This document shows, one piece after another, positions 1 through 9,494 of a stretch of 64,000 nucleotides of DNA. The stretch comes from Methylocystis sp. H62. Its GTDB lineage: Bacteria; Pseudomonadota; Alphaproteobacteria; Rhizobiales; Beijerinckiaceae. The stretch covers positions 124,001 to 188,000 of the forward strand of contig NZ_JADNQZ010000054.1 in NCBI RefSeq assembly GCF_015709515.1. The letters are read 5' to 3'. A program made the position numbers and the translations under genes. Position 1 is the first letter of the stretch. The number at the start of each line of letters is the position of its first letter. The notes under the pieces were generated by a model. The model was not told where the DNA came from and ran no database searches. It saw only the letters and a list, made by a program, of their open reading frames with translations.

Positions 1-381
1 TTGCGCGCGTATTTCGTCGGGGGCGACGCCCGAGGCCGCGGCGCTCGACAAGACGTAATCGAACGTGCCGAGCAGCTTGTCGTGGCCCTTTTCGCGCTCG
101 ATTCGGCGGCGACGGCGCATCGCGTACGCCTGCTCTGCGATGGAGACGAGCTGAAATAGGATGCCCTGCGCCTGAAGCGCGCGCGCCATCTGGCGCGGCT
201 CCAGACCGGCGCCCGCCTTTGAGTCGCGCACGACGGCCTCGATCTCCGGCGTGTGACGGCGAATCACGGTGAGCAATTGCTCGCGCAGGAAGTCGGAAGC
301 TTCGGTGACCGAACGAGTCGCGTAAGCAGACGGCAGGCCGGTCGAAGACAGGCTCTTGAATGTCTGGGTCTCGGCGGTCAT
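1..381 (-). CDS. ppc: Phosphoenolpyruvate carboxylase, N-terminal part (cut by window edge)
   Basis: The 127 residues in view are the start of a protein that continues beyond base 1. They contain the helical N-terminal pattern of bacterial PEP carboxylase (LREQLLTVIRRHTPEIEAVV, then LVSIAEQAYAMRRRRRIERE). The enzyme adds bicarbonate to PEP to give oxaloacetate, the carboxylation step of the serine cycle. The ATG at 381 follows a clear AAGGAG. It lies 104 bp downstream of mtkB on the same strand, the same order as in the Methylobacterium serine-cycle cluster. The catalytic His and Arg residues lie outside the window, so identity rests on the N-terminus and on gene order. Confidence 0.8.
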   Translation of the reverse strand, partial: MTAETQTFKSLSSTGLPSAYATRSVTEASDFLREQLLTVIRRHTPEIEAVVRDSKAGAGLEPRQMARALQAQGILFQLVSIAEQAYAMRRRRRIEREKGHDKLLGTFDYVLSSAAASGVAPDEIRAQ

Positions 382-484
382 CAAAACTCCTTAGGCGCTC
401 ACGACGCCGCGCAGGATGAACGGCTTCGCGGGGAATACAGACCGGCGGCGGCGCACGACGGCGCCGACGCCGACGCTGCATTTC

Positions 485-1372
485 TCAGGCGCTCTGCAAT
501 ACCTTGGCGACGGTCGATCCGAATTCCGCCGGGCTCGGCGCGACCGTGAGCCCGTAAGACTTCATGATCTCGGTTTTTTCCGCGGCGCTGTCGCCCGTCG
601 CCGAAATGATGGCGCCGGCGTGGCCCATGCGGCGGCCCTTGGGCGCCGTGAGGCCGGCGACAAAGCCGATCACCGGCTTGGAGAAATTCTCCTTGATCCA
701 GGCGGAGGCTTCGGCCTCCTGCGGACCGCCAATTTCGCCGATGATCAGCACGGCCTCGGTCTCCGGGTCCTTGTCGAACAGCACCAGATGATCGAGGAAC
801 GACGAGCCGTTGATCGGATCGCCGCCGATGCCGACGGATGTCGATATGCCGATGCCAAGCGCCTTCAGCTGCGACGCCGCTTCATAGCCGAGCGTGCCGG
901 AGCGCGAGATCAGTCCCACCGCGCCCTGCTTGTAGATATGGCCCGGCATGATGCCGAGCATCGCCTTGCCCGGCGAAATAATGCCGGCGCAATTCGGGCC
1001 GACCAGCATCGGCCGGCGATCCTTGGGAAAGCGCAGGAAGTAGCGCTTCACGCGCATCATGTCCTGCGCCGGAATGCCGTCGGTGATCGAGCAGATCAGG
1101 CGGACGCCGGCGTCGGCGGCCTCCATGATCGCGTCGGCGCAAAAGGCCGGCGCGACGAAGGTGATCGACGCCTGCGCGCCGGTTTCGCGCACCGCTTCGC
1201 GCACGGTGTTGAACACCGGCACGCCGTGGTGAGTCTTGCCGCCCTTTCCGGGCGTGACGCCGGCGACGACATTGCTGCCGTAGTCGATCATCTCCTTGGT
1301 GTGGAAACTGCCCTTGTCGCCGGTGATGCCCTGGACCAGGATCGGCGTCTTTTCGTCAATGAGAATGCTCAT
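485..1372 (-). CDS. mtkB: Malate-CoA ligase (malate thiokinase), alpha (small) subunit
   Basis: This 295-residue protein has the succinyl-CoA ligase alpha layout: an N-terminal CoA-binding Rossmann domain (ILVQGITGDKGSFHT, then GVTPGKGG) and a C-terminal ligase domain with the phosphohistidine loop (RRMGHAGAII). With MtkA it makes malyl-CoA from malate, CoA and ATP, the serine-cycle step before cleavage to acetyl-CoA and glyoxylate. The sequence alone cannot fully separate malate from succinate ligase. Position directly after mtkA (17-bp gap) and before ppc, in a complete serine-cycle block, makes malate the likely substrate. No frameshift is seen. Confidence 0.92.
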   Translation of the reverse strand: MSILIDEKTPILVQGITGDKGSFHTKEMIDYGSNVVAGVTPGKGGKTHHGVPVFNTVREAVRETGAQASITFVAPAFCADAIMEAADAGVRLICSITDGIPAQDMMRVKRYFLRFPKDRRPMLVGPNCAGIISPGKAMLGIMPGHIYKQGAVGLISRSGTLGYEAASQLKALGIGISTSVGIGGDPINGSSFLDHLVLFDKDPETEAVLIIGEIGGPQEAEASAWIKENFSKPVIGFVAGLTAPKGRRMGHAGAIISATGDSAAEKTEIMKSYGLTVAPSPAEFGSTVAKVLQSA

Positions 1373-1389
1373 GTGTCGTTCTCCGGCGC

Positions 1390-2562
1390 TTACTTGGCGC
1401 CCTGATAGGCGGCGACAGCCTTCTCGGCGGCTTCGGCCAGCGTGTCGGCCTGGATGATCGGAATGCCGCTTTCGGCGATGATCTTTTTGCCCGCTTCGAC
1501 ATTGGTGCCGGCGAGACGCACGACGAGCGGCACGCCCTCGATTTTTTCGGCGCGGACCGCGTCAACGACGCCCTGCGCGACCCAGTCGCAACGATTGATG
1601 CCGGCGAAAATGTTGACGAGCACGACCTTCACGCGTCGATCCGACAGAACGAGACGGAACGCGGTCGCGACGCGCTCGGGCGAAGCGCCGCCGCCGACGT
1701 CGAGGAAGTTGGCCGGATTGCCGCCGGCGTGCTTGATCATGTCCATCGTCGCCATGGCGAGTCCGGCGCCATTGACGATGCAGCCGATCTCGCCGTCGAG
1801 GCCGATGTAATTGAGGCTGTGCTCCGACGCCTGCGCCTCGCGCGGGTCGCTCTGCGAGGGATCGTTCATGTCGACGATGTTGCGGCGGCGGAACAGCGCA
1901 TTGTCGTCGAAGGACATCTTCGCGTCGAGCGCCAGCACCTTATCGTCCTTGGTGACGACGAGCGGATTGATCTCCAGCATGGTCGCGTCATTGTCGCGGA
2001 AGGCGCGATAGGCGCCCATGATCGTCTTCACGGCGCGCGAGACCTGCTTGATATTGAGGCCGAGCTGAAAGGCGAGTTCGCGCGCCTGAAACGGCTGCAG
2101 GCCGACGGCGGGCTCGACGATGACCTGGAGCAGTTCGTCAGGGGTGTTCTTGGCGATCTCTTCGATATCCATGCCGCCGTGCTTCGAAGCGATGACGCGC
2201 ACGCGCTCCAATTTGCGGTCGAGAACATAGCCAAGATAAATCTCGCGCTCGAAAGGATCGGCGACTTCGACATAGACGCGCTGCACCGGCTTGCCTTCCG
2301 GCCCGGTCTGCGACGTGACGAGCCGTTTGCCGAGCAGATCGCGCGCCGCCTGCTGCACTTCATGATAGGTGCGGCAGAGCTTGACGCCGCCCGCCTTGCC
2401 GCGCGCGCCGGCATGAATCTGCGCCTTGACGACCCAATGCGAGCCGCCAAGCTCCGTCGCGGCGTAGACCGCCTGATCCGGGCTGAAAGCGACGGTGCCG
2501 GGCGGAACTTCGACGCCGTGGCTCGCCAGTATTTCCTTGGCCTGATACTCGTGGACGTCCAT
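1390..2562 (-). CDS. mtkA: Malate-CoA ligase (malate thiokinase), beta (large) subunit
   Basis: The 390-residue product opens with the ATP-grasp signature of succinyl-CoA ligase beta subunits ([17 protein letters not shown]). It has the basic nucleotide-binding stretch [15 protein letters not shown], the metal-site motif EINPLVV and the C-terminal phosphate-binding loop GGGASPERV with [11 protein letters not shown]. It pairs with MtkB to activate malate to malyl-CoA. An in-frame ATG eight codons upstream (2586) exists, but the family begins at MDVHEYQ, so 2562 is preferred. It sits between fch (31-bp gap) and mtkB, so the C1 genes are probably cotranscribed. Confidence 0.92.
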   Translation of the reverse strand: MDVHEYQAKEILASHGVEVPPGTVAFSPDQAVYAATELGGSHWVVKAQIHAGARGKAGGVKLCRTYHEVQQAARDLLGKRLVTSQTGPEGKPVQRVYVEVADPFEREIYLGYVLDRKLERVRVIASKHGGMDIEEIAKNTPDELLQVIVEPAVGLQPFQARELAFQLGLNIKQVSRAVKTIMGAYRAFRDNDATMLEINPLVVTKDDKVLALDAKMSFDDNALFRRRNIVDMNDPSQSDPREAQASEHSLNYIGLDGEIGCIVNGAGLAMATMDMIKHAGGNPANFLDVGGGASPERVATAFRLVLSDRRVKVVLVNIFAGINRCDWVAQGVVDAVRAEKIEGVPLVVRLAGTNVEAGKKIIAESGIPIIQADTLAEAAEKAVAAYQGAK

Positions 2563-2593
2563 TTCAGTCCTCTCTTCGCAATTCAACGCGGCT

Positions 2594-3226
2594 TCAGCCG
2601 CCTATTTTGGTTTTGACCGTCTCATAGACCGCTTCCGTTTCGGCCGCGGCCTTGGCGAGCAGCGCATTGACGTCGGCAAGCTGCTGCTCGGCGAAGCCGC
2701 GATCCTTGATCGCCTTGGCGTTGATGAAGACATTGAGCGCGCAGCTGCGCAGTCCGGCATTGGCGGCAAGCACCGCGACTCCGGCGTCGCTGATGACGTT
2801 GAGGTTGCCCTTGTCGGCGGCCTCTTTCGACAGGCTGATGACCTCATAACAGATTTTGCACGTCTTCAGCGGCGCCAGCGTCGCTTCTTTCAGCGCCGAC
2901 TGAATCGTCTCCGAGCGCTTCGCCTTCTCCTCATCGGTGCCGCGCGGCAGGCCATAGGCGGCCATCAGCGTGTTGAAGGCGACAACGTCTTCATCGACGC
3001 CCGCAGTCAGCTCGGCGCGCAGCTTTTCAGCCTTGGCGAGGGTCTGCTGCAGATCGGCGGAAACGGCTTCGTAATTCTTTTTGCCGATGGTGAGATTGCA
3101 CACCATCGAAACCAGCGCCGCGCCCATGGCGCCCGAAAGCGCCGCCGCGCCGCCGCCGCCGGGAGTCGGCGCATCGCTGGCGAGTTCGTCGAGGAATTTT
3201 CCAATCGTATCGGTCTTGGCGCTCAT
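2594..3226 (-). CDS. fch: Methenyltetrahydrofolate cyclohydrolase
   Basis: The 210-residue helical protein belongs to the FchA/FTCD cyclodeaminase-like family. It shows the conserved N-terminal glycine-rich segment [20 protein letters not shown] and the following [12 protein letters not shown]. It interconverts 5,10-methenyl-H4F and 10-formyl-H4F in the cytoplasm, linking FtfL to MtdA. Length matches the methylotroph enzyme (about 208 residues). It starts 12 bp after mtdA stops and is followed by mtkA, the gene order known from Methylobacterium extorquens. Confidence 0.95.
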   Translation of the reverse strand: MSAKTDTIGKFLDELASDAPTPGGGGAAALSGAMGAALVSMVCNLTIGKKNYEAVSADLQQTLAKAEKLRAELTAGVDEDVVAFNTLMAAYGLPRGTDEEKAKRSETIQSALKEATLAPLKTCKICYEVISLSKEAADKGNLNVISDAGVAVLAANAGLRSCALNVFINAKAIKDRGFAEQQLADVNALLAKAAAETEAVYETVKTKIGG

Positions 3227-3238
3227 ATCTTTCCTCGC

Positions 3239-4099
3239 TCAGGCGAGCTCTTTGGCTTGCGCATAAATGTTTTCGCAGTCGAACACCTGATCGGCGGCGT
3301 CAAACAGCTTGCCGACGCATTCGCGATGCAATTTCAGCTTGAGTCCGCCCAGTCCCAGCGCGCCGATGACGATCTTGCCGTGGCGCTCTTTGGCCTTGTC
3401 GGTCGCCTCGACCCCGCCGACGCCGAGCGGCGGCTGCGCGTTGCAGTCGGCGATGAGCTCGATCGTCGGATCGTTCTGCCAATCCGTCTCGTCGAGCAGC
3501 GGAACGCCGATGGCGCCTGCCGCGAAGACGATCTGAGCGCCTTTGACGGCCTGAGCGCGCGCCGCATTGTCCGCGGCTTCGATCGCCGCGGGCATGAAGC
3601 CGAAGCGCTCCTGAATGGCTTTGGCGGCCGCCTCGGCGCGCGCCTTCTGACGCGAGGTAATTGTCACTTCGGCGCCTTCGATGTTGAGCATCGCCGCGGC
3701 GCGCATGCCGACCGGGCCGGTGCCGGCGAGAACGACGGCCTTCTTGCCCTTGAGCGAACTTGCCTTGGCGAGCAGCGCGACGCCGGCGGCGGCGGTCGTG
3801 TTCGATCCGTTCGAATCGAGCATCGCCGACACGCGGAAATTCGAGAAGAAACGCTTCTTCACCGCTTTGAACACGGCTTCGCCGGCCGCCATGTCGCCGC
3901 CGCCGACGAAGATCGCCGTATATTGCTTCTCTTTCGGACCGCGCGTGTAGATGCAGCCGTCGACCAGCGCCCCGACGCTCGCGGGCGTCACGCCGCCATA
4001 GCCGATGATGCGGTCGGCGCCGCCGTCATAGCCGACCACCGTGTCGAAAACGCTCGGAACCGGATCGGTGTCAAAAAGGAAAAGCAGCTTCTTGGTCAT
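3239..4099 (-). CDS. mtdA: NADP-dependent methylene-H4F/H4MPT dehydrogenase
   Basis: The 286-residue protein matches MtdA: start MTKKLLFLFDTDPVPSVFDT, a substrate-binding lobe with GYGGVTP, then a Rossmann domain with the NADP loop LAGTGPVGMRAA at about residues 128-139. It oxidises or reduces methylene-tetrahydrofolate (and methylene-H4MPT) with NADP, feeding methylene groups to serine synthesis. It sits between the repeat-filled gap after hprA and fch. The 167-bp gap upstream is the only sizeable one inside the cluster and holds a palindromic repeat, so a separate promoter or RNA end may lie there. Confidence 0.95.
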   Translation of the reverse strand: MTKKLLFLFDTDPVPSVFDTVVGYDGGADRIIGYGGVTPASVGALVDGCIYTRGPKEKQYTAIFVGGGDMAAGEAVFKAVKKRFFSNFRVSAMLDSNGSNTTAAAGVALLAKASSLKGKKAVVLAGTGPVGMRAAAMLNIEGAEVTITSRQKARAEAAAKAIQERFGFMPAAIEAADNAARAQAVKGAQIVFAAGAIGVPLLDETDWQNDPTIELIADCNAQPPLGVGGVEATDKAKERHGKIVIGALGLGGLKLKLHRECVGKLFDAADQVFDCENIYAQAKELA

Positions 4100-4120
4100 A
4101 GGAACTCGAACCTTTCACTG

Positions 4121-4258
4121 ACCCCCTCCCCAACCCTCCCCCGCGCTTCGCGCAGAAGAGGGAGCAGACTCGGCCATCGACGCGCATTCGCGCAACCTCG
4201 GGCGTTGGTCCCCTCTCCCGCTTGCGGGGGAGGGTGGCGCGAAGCGCCGGGAGGGGGC
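4121..4258. repeat. GC-rich intergenic palindromic element
   Basis: The gap between hprA and mtdA is filled by an imperfect inverted repeat. The left arm carries CCCCCTCCCC followed by CCCGCGCTTCGCGC. The right arm carries GGCGCGAAGCGCC and GGGAGGGGGC, which read back to the left arm, and a smaller hairpin (CCCCTCTCCCGC / GCGGGGGAGGG) lies inside. It resembles the dispersed extragenic palindromes common in alphaproteobacteria. It may fold in the hprA-mtdA transcript as an attenuator or RNA-processing site. No second copy was noticed in this window. Confidence 0.7.
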
Positions 4259-4265
4259 GTAAGAC

Positions 4266-5207
4266 TCACCCCGTCACGACGTTGCGCGGGCTGCCGGCGA
4301 CAAAGGCGTCGATGTTGTCAACAAGCTGGTCGGCGAGCACCTGCATCGCTTCTTTCGAGGCCCAGGCCACATGTGGCGTGATGATGAGATTGGGAATCGT
4401 CGGATCGAGCAGAATGTTGCCGTTCTTGGGCGGCTCGACGGTCAGCACGTCGAAGCCGGCGCCGCCAATGACGCCCTTGCGCAGCGCGTCGGCCAGCGCC
4501 GCTTCGTCGACGATGCCGCCGCGCGCCGTATTGATGATGCAGGCGCTCTTCTTCATCGACGCAAGCTCCTTCGCGCCGATCATGTTCTTGGTCTCCGGGG
4601 TGAGCGGCAGGTTAAGCGTGATGACGTCCGCCTCGCGCAGGATCGTCGGGATGTCGACCTTGTTCGGCACGTCCGTGACGTCGTTGATCAGCACTTTCAT
4701 GCCGAGCGCGACGGCCCGCTTTTCGATTTCCCTGCCGAGCGCGCCATAGCCGATAATGCCAAGCGTAGAGCCGGCGATGTCATAGATCGGATAGTCGAAG
4801 TAGCAGAACTGATTGGCTTCGCCCCAGCGCCCCTGCCGAACAGAATTATAATAGTTCACCAAATTGCGCCGCAGCGCGAACAGCAGCGCGAACACATGCT
4901 CGGGCAGCGTATTGAATGCGTAGTTGCGAATGTTGGAGACGACGATCCCGTTGCCGCTCGTATAGGCCTTGTCGATGACGTCCGTGCCGGTCGCGGCGAC
5001 GGCGATGAGCTTGAGGCCCGGAAGCTGCTTCAACGTCGCTTCGCGCAGCGGCACCTTATTGGTGATGCAGATCGTCGCGCCCTTCAGGCGTTCAACGATC
5101 TGGTCGGGCGCCGTCTGGGCGTATTCCGTGTATTCGTGAGGAAAATTCGGCTTGCGCACATTGGCGTCGAGCGTTTCCCGATCGAGAAAGACGATTTTGT
5201 GCGACAT
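4266..5207 (-). CDS. hprA: NAD(P)H-dependent hydroxypyruvate reductase
   Basis: A 313-residue D-2-hydroxyacid dehydrogenase. It has the Rossmann loop GIIGYGALGREI near residues 151-162, the active-site Arg in INTARGGIVDEAAL and the catalytic His in LIITPHVAWAS. It reduces hydroxypyruvate to D-glycerate in the serine cycle. The N-terminus MSHKIVFLDRETLDANVRKP and the position next to sgaA are typical of the methylotroph HprA rather than of a glyoxylate or phosphoglycerate dehydrogenase. The start is the ATG at 5207. Confidence 0.93.
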   Translation of the reverse strand: MSHKIVFLDRETLDANVRKPNFPHEYTEYAQTAPDQIVERLKGATICITNKVPLREATLKQLPGLKLIAVAATGTDVIDKAYTSGNGIVVSNIRNYAFNTLPEHVFALLFALRRNLVNYYNSVRQGRWGEANQFCYFDYPIYDIAGSTLGIIGYGALGREIEKRAVALGMKVLINDVTDVPNKVDIPTILREADVITLNLPLTPETKNMIGAKELASMKKSACIINTARGGIVDEAALADALRKGVIGGAGFDVLTVEPPKNGNILLDPTIPNLIITPHVAWASKEAMQVLADQLVDNIDAFVAGSPRNVVTG

Positions 5208-5296
5208 GTCCTGGTATCCCCCTCTTTCTCAATTCTTTTTTTGGCAGTCGTGCATCGGGCTCCGGCGGTCGGAAGGCTCCGACCGCCGGTCGCCGA

Positions 5297-6490
5297 TTAC
5301 ATCTTAAGCAGCGGATTGGCGCGATAGACCGCCTGCGCGGCCGCAGCGCCTGAACCCGGAGTCACGGGGATACCGACGTCACACATGGCCATCTCCGCGC
5401 CGCCAATGGCGCCGAGCAGCATCAGCTCGTTGAGGTCGCCGAGATGGCCGATGCGGAACACCTTGCCCGCGACTTCGGACAGACCGGCGCCGAGCGCGAG
5501 ATTGTAGCGCTTGTAGGCGATCTCGATCACCTTGGCGGCGTCAAAGCCCTCCGGCACGACGATTGCCGTGACGGTGTCAGAGTTCCACTTCGGCTCCTTG
5601 GCGCAGCACTTGAGGCCCCATGCGGAAACAGCCGCGCGGACGCCCTCGGCGAGATGATGGTGCCGCTTGTAGACCTGATCGAGGCCCTCTTCGAACAGGA
5701 CCGAGAGCGATTCCTTCAGGCCATAGAGCAGCGGCACGGAGGGCGTATAAGGGAAATAGCCGTTCGCGTTCTGGGCGATCATGTCCTGGAACTCGAAATA
5801 GGCGCGGCGCCCCTTGTTGCTCTTGCCGGCGGCGATCGCCTTCGGGCTCGCCGCCATCAGCAGCAGGCCGGCCGGCAGCATGAAGCCCTTCTGCGAGCCC
5901 GACACGATCACGTCGACGCCCCACTCGTCCATTTTGAACTCGAGCGACGCGACCGAGGACACGCCGTCGACGAAGAGCAGCGCCGGGTGCTTGGCGTTGT
6001 CCATCGCGCGGCGCACCGCGGCGATGTCGGAGGTGACGCCCGTCGCCGTTTCGTTATGCGTGGCGAGAACCGCCTTGATTTCGTGATTCTTGTCGGCCTT
6101 CAGCGTCTCTTCGATCAGCTCCGGATCATTGCCCGTGCCCCATTCGCGCTCCTGCACGACGACTTCCAGGCCCTGACGCTTACAAAGATCAATCCACAGA
6201 TGGGAGAACTGGCCGAAGCGCTGCGCCAGAACCTTGTCGCCGGGCGACAGCGTGTTGGTGATCGCGGCTTCCCAGCCGCCGGTGCCGGACGCCGGGAAAA
6301 TGAACGCATGGCCCTTGTCGGTGCCGAAGATCTTCTTCAGGCCGGGGAAGAGCGGCTTGACGAGATCGGGGAACGTCGGCGAGCGATGATCTTCGGACGC
6401 GACCGACATGGCGCGCACGATGCGGTCGGGCAGATTGGTCGGGCCCGGCACAAACAGGAAGTTCTTGCCGGGAATTCTGGAATTCAACAT
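5297..6490 (-). CDS. sgaA: Serine-glyoxylate aminotransferase
   Basis: The 397-residue class V PLP aminotransferase begins with the family motif FLFVPGPTNLPDRI. It contains FPASGTGGWEAA for cofactor phosphate binding, LLFVDGVSSVAS, and the Schiff-base lysine in VSGSQKGFMLPAG (about residue 196). It transfers the amino group of serine to glyoxylate, giving hydroxypyruvate and glycine. It lies between ftfL and hprA on the same strand. A good AGGAG lies before the ATG at 6490. Confidence 0.95.
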   Translation of the reverse strand: MLNSRIPGKNFLFVPGPTNLPDRIVRAMSVASEDHRSPTFPDLVKPLFPGLKKIFGTDKGHAFIFPASGTGGWEAAITNTLSPGDKVLAQRFGQFSHLWIDLCKRQGLEVVVQEREWGTGNDPELIEETLKADKNHEIKAVLATHNETATGVTSDIAAVRRAMDNAKHPALLFVDGVSSVASLEFKMDEWGVDVIVSGSQKGFMLPAGLLLMAASPKAIAAGKSNKGRRAYFEFQDMIAQNANGYFPYTPSVPLLYGLKESLSVLFEEGLDQVYKRHHHLAEGVRAAVSAWGLKCCAKEPKWNSDTVTAIVVPEGFDAAKVIEIAYKRYNLALGAGLSEVAGKVFRIGHLGDLNELMLLGAIGGAEMAMCDVGIPVTPGSGAAAAQAVYRANPLLKM

Positions 6491-6554
6491 TTCTCAAGCT
6501 CCTTTCGAGCGGCGGGTTTCAATATGGCGCGGCGGCGACGATGCCGAGAACGCG

Positions 6555-8288
6555 CTAGAACAGGCCGGCGATGCGGCCGGAGTCGTCAACGTAGATGTTG
6601 TTGGCGGCTGGGACCTTCGGCAGTCCCGGCATCGTCATGATGTCGCCGCACACCACCACGATGAACTCGGCGCCTGCGGAGAGACGCAATTCGCGGATCG
6701 GGATCGTGAAGGCCGAGGGCGCGCCTTTGGCGTTCGCATCCGTCGAGAAGCTGTATTGCGTCTTGGCGATGCAGACCGGGAAGTTGCCGAAGCCTTCCTT
6801 CTCCAGTTCGGCAAAGCGCGCCTTGATGCTCGAATCATAGGAGATATCAGCGGCGCCATAGAGCTCCTTGGCGATCGTGCGCACCTTCTCGGCAAGCGGC
6901 ATGTCGTCCGGATAGAGCGGCTTGAACTTCGAGGGCTGCGTCTCGATGGTGTTGACGACCGCCCTGGCGAGATCCGCCGCGCCGGCGCCGCCGGAGCCCC
7001 AATTGTCGGCGACGACGCATTCGACGCCTTCCGCCTTGCAGAGCTTGTCGAGCGCCGCCATTTCGGCCGCGGTGTCGGCCGAGAACTTATTGATCGAGAC
7101 AAGCACCGGCACGCCGAATTTGCGGACATTGCCGATATGGCGCTTCAGATTCTCGAAGCCCTTCTCGACAGCGGCGACATTCTCGGCCTTCAGATCGTCC
7201 TTGGCGACGCCGCCATGCATCTTGAGCGCGCGGATCGTCGCGACGATCACCGTGATGTCGGGCGTGAGGCCCGCCTTGCGGCACTTGATGTCGAAGAACT
7301 TCTCCGCGCCGAGATCCGCGCCGAAGCCCGCCTCCGTCACGACGTAGTCGGCGAGCTTCAGGCCGGCTTTCGTCGCGATCACCGAATTGCAGCCATGCGC
7401 GATATTGGCGAAAGGCCCGCCGTGGATGATCGCCGGGTTGTTCTCCAACGTCTGCACGAGATTGGGCGCGATCGCGTCCTTAAGCAGCGCGGCCATGGAG
7501 CCCGCCGCCTTCACTTCCGAGGCGCGCACGCTCTTTTTCTCACGGGTCTGGCCGACGATGATGTCGCCGAGCCGCCGCTGCAGATCGGCGAAGTCCGAAG
7601 CGAGGCAAAAGATCGCCATCACTTCCGACGCGACGGTGATGTCGAATCCGTCCTCGCGGGCGAAGCCGTTCGTGACGCCGCCGAGAGACGAGACGATCGA
7701 GCGCAACGCGCGGTCGTTCATATCGACGACGCGCCGCCATGCGACGCGGCGCGAGTCGATCTTGGGCTCGCCGCCCCAATAAATATGATTGTCGATCAGC
7801 GCCGCGAGCAGATTGTTCGCCGCGCCGATGGCGTGGAAGTCGCCGGTGAAGTGGAGGTTGATGTCCTCCATCGGCACGACCTGCGCATAGCCGCCGCCGG
7901 CGGCGCCGCCCTTGACGCCGAAACAGGGACCGAGCGAAGGCTCGCGCAGACAGCACAGCGCCTTTTTGCCGATGTGATTGAGGCCGTCCGTGAGGCCGAC
8001 GGTCGTCGTCGTCTTGCCTTCGCCGGCGGGCGTGGGCGTGATGGCCGTGACCAGGATCAGCTTGCCGTCGGCCTGGCTGTCGAGCGAGGAGATGTAGTCG
8101 AGGGAGATCTTGCCCTTGTAGTGGCCATACGGCTGCACATGTTCGGCCGGGATGCCGAGCTTGTCGCGCGCGACGTCGATAATCGGCCGCATCTTGGCGG
8201 CCTGCGAAATCTCGATGTCGGACTTCGGCGCAAGATGCTGATTGTCCTTTCCGCTCGCGCCCGGCGCGGCGGCTGACCGTTCTGACAT
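6555..8288 (-). CDS. ftfL: Formate-tetrahydrofolate ligase
   Basis: The protein of about 577 residues is a formyltetrahydrofolate synthetase. It has the N-terminal P-loop [16 protein letters not shown] and the downstream [20 protein letters not shown] and [11 protein letters not shown] motifs. It joins formate to H4F with ATP, the entry of C1 units into assimilation. The ATG at 8288 has GGGAG eight bases upstream. An ATG three codons earlier (8297) is less well placed. It is the first gene of the minus-strand C1 cluster, so the long non-coding stretch upstream is the likely main promoter region. In Methylobacterium this regulon is under the LysR regulator QscR, but no binding site was identified here. 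Confidence 0.96.
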   Translation of the reverse strand: MSERSAAAPGASGKDNQHLAPKSDIEISQAAKMRPIIDVARDKLGIPAEHVQPYGHYKGKISLDYISSLDSQADGKLILVTAITPTPAGEGKTTTTVGLTDGLNHIGKKALCCLREPSLGPCFGVKGGAAGGGYAQVVPMEDINLHFTGDFHAIGAANNLLAALIDNHIYWGGEPKIDSRRVAWRRVVDMNDRALRSIVSSLGGVTNGFAREDGFDITVASEVMAIFCLASDFADLQRRLGDIIVGQTREKKSVRASEVKAAGSMAALLKDAIAPNLVQTLENNPAIIHGGPFANIAHGCNSVIATKAGLKLADYVVTEAGFGADLGAEKFFDIKCRKAGLTPDITVIVATIRALKMHGGVAKDDLKAENVAAVEKGFENLKRHIGNVRKFGVPVLVSINKFSADTAAEMAALDKLCKAEGVECVVADNWGSGGAGAADLARAVVNTIETQPSKFKPLYPDDMPLAEKVRTIAKELYGAADISYDSSIKARFAELEKEGFGNFPVCIAKTQYSFSTDANAKGAPSAFTIPIRELRLSAGAEFIVVVCGDIMTMPGLPKVPAANNIYVDDSGRIAGLF

Positions 8289-8973
8289 GCAGTCCACTCC
8301 CTATCAGGCCTGCGTCGCACAAGCCCAGAATTCGTTTTTTTCGGTCGTCGAGAACCGAGCGTCGGCGCCGCCGATCCCGCTCCCGGCCGACCGGGCTGAA
8401 ATCCTGCCGATGCAGGCTGCAGCCTTTTTTGCGACCGTAGTTTTATCCAATTCGCGCATCAAGGCCCGCGGTTCGCCGCAACGAGCCGACGCGCGCATGA
8501 ATCCGCTTACTGAAAATTCATTGGCGGACACCTCGTATGACGGGAATCAAAATTGATCGTCAAGCCGGCAGAGCCGTGAGCGGCGTGACGACGTCACCGG
8601 CGCCGCGACGCGGCTCCCGCTCGCGCGACACACGCGCGAGGCGAATCGCTTATTCGACAAGCCGGGCCGACCGCCTATCCTTCACCTACCCAACAGAACA
8701 GGAAGAGGCAGGCTGCACGCACATCGATCAATGCGCGCATTTGCTACAAGAATTGTGACGTTTCCTACACGGCCGAAAAGCTGATGCGACGGGTCTGGAC
8801 AGGCTTGCCGCTTGCGCCGGGAAGAAACCGAGCCCCATCCTTACCTATCCGAAGAAACCGCAAGCCAGCGGGCGCAGCATGCGTTGCGACGTCCCTCGAA
8901 AAAAATTTGTCGCAGTCAGCGTCGCAGCCTTGACTCTATCGGGCGATCGCGAGGCTCGATAGTCTTTAGACGC
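8289..8973. other. Non-coding stretch upstream of ftfL and downstream of msrB
   Basis: About 685 bases without a convincing gene. Short open frames cross it on both strands, but their predicted products are biased in composition and resemble no family. It must hold the promoter for the ftfL-led cluster, and the 3' end of msrB faces it. The motif GAAGAAACCG occurs twice about 34 bp apart near 8819-8862. No tRNA, terminator or clear sigma-70 promoter was recognised. Confidence 0.5.
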
Positions 8974-9375
8974 CTAATCGGGCTGAAAATCGAGCGCGAC
9001 GCCATTGATGCAATAGCGCAGGCCGGTCGGCGGCGGGCCATCGTTGAAGACATGCCCGAGATGGGAGCCGCAGCGGCTGCAATGCACTTCCGTGCGCGCC
9101 ATGCCATAGCTGCGATCGACCGTCGAGCCGAGCGCGCCGGGAAGCGGATCGAAGAAACTCGGCCAGCCGGTGCCGCTTTCGAACTTCTCGCCCGAGCGAA
9201 ACAACGGCTGGCCGCAGCCGGCGCAATTGAATGCGCCGCGACGCTTTTCATGATTGAGCGCGCAGCTTCCCGGGCGTTCGGTGCCATGCCCGCGCATGAC
9301 GTCATATTGCTCGGGAGTGAGAAGCGCGCGCCATTCGGCGTCGGTGCGGGTTACGGGGAAGATCTCGTCGGCCAT
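8974..9375 (-). CDS. msrB: Peptide-methionine (R)-S-oxide reductase
   Basis: The 133-residue protein is a single-domain MsrB. It has the two zinc-binding CxxC pairs (NCAGCGQPL and HCSRCGSH), the substrate motif SGTGWPSF and the catalytic Cys in [12 protein letters not shown]. It repairs methionine-R-sulfoxide in the cytoplasm, as no signal peptide is seen. It is divergent from the following oxidoreductase gene with a 119-bp gap, and no operon partner is apparent. Confidence 0.95.
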   Translation of the reverse strand: MADEIFPVTRTDAEWRALLTPEQYDVMRGHGTERPGSCALNHEKRRGAFNCAGCGQPLFRSGEKFESGTGWPSFFDPLPGALGSTVDRSYGMARTEVHCSRCGSHLGHVFNDGPPPTGLRYCINGVALDFQPD

Positions 9376-9494
9376 CGCCAGCGCCTTGTCTGAGATTCTT
9401 GGGCTGGGTCCTATCTTGTATCGCCCGCCGCCTTTCGCCAGAGGGGCGTGGCGGGATAGAGTGACGATCTTTCAGTGGGAAAGACGATTCGAGA

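Noticed and set aside
6408-8276. 622-codon open frame antisense to ftfL and sgaA
   Set aside because: Composition is that of a GC-rich shadow frame (Arg/Asp/Ala-rich) and the opposite strand encodes a clear formate-THF ligase.
8304-8531. 75-codon minus-strand frame upstream of ftfL
   Set aside because: No ribosome site, no family pattern, and it fills the likely promoter region of the C1 cluster.
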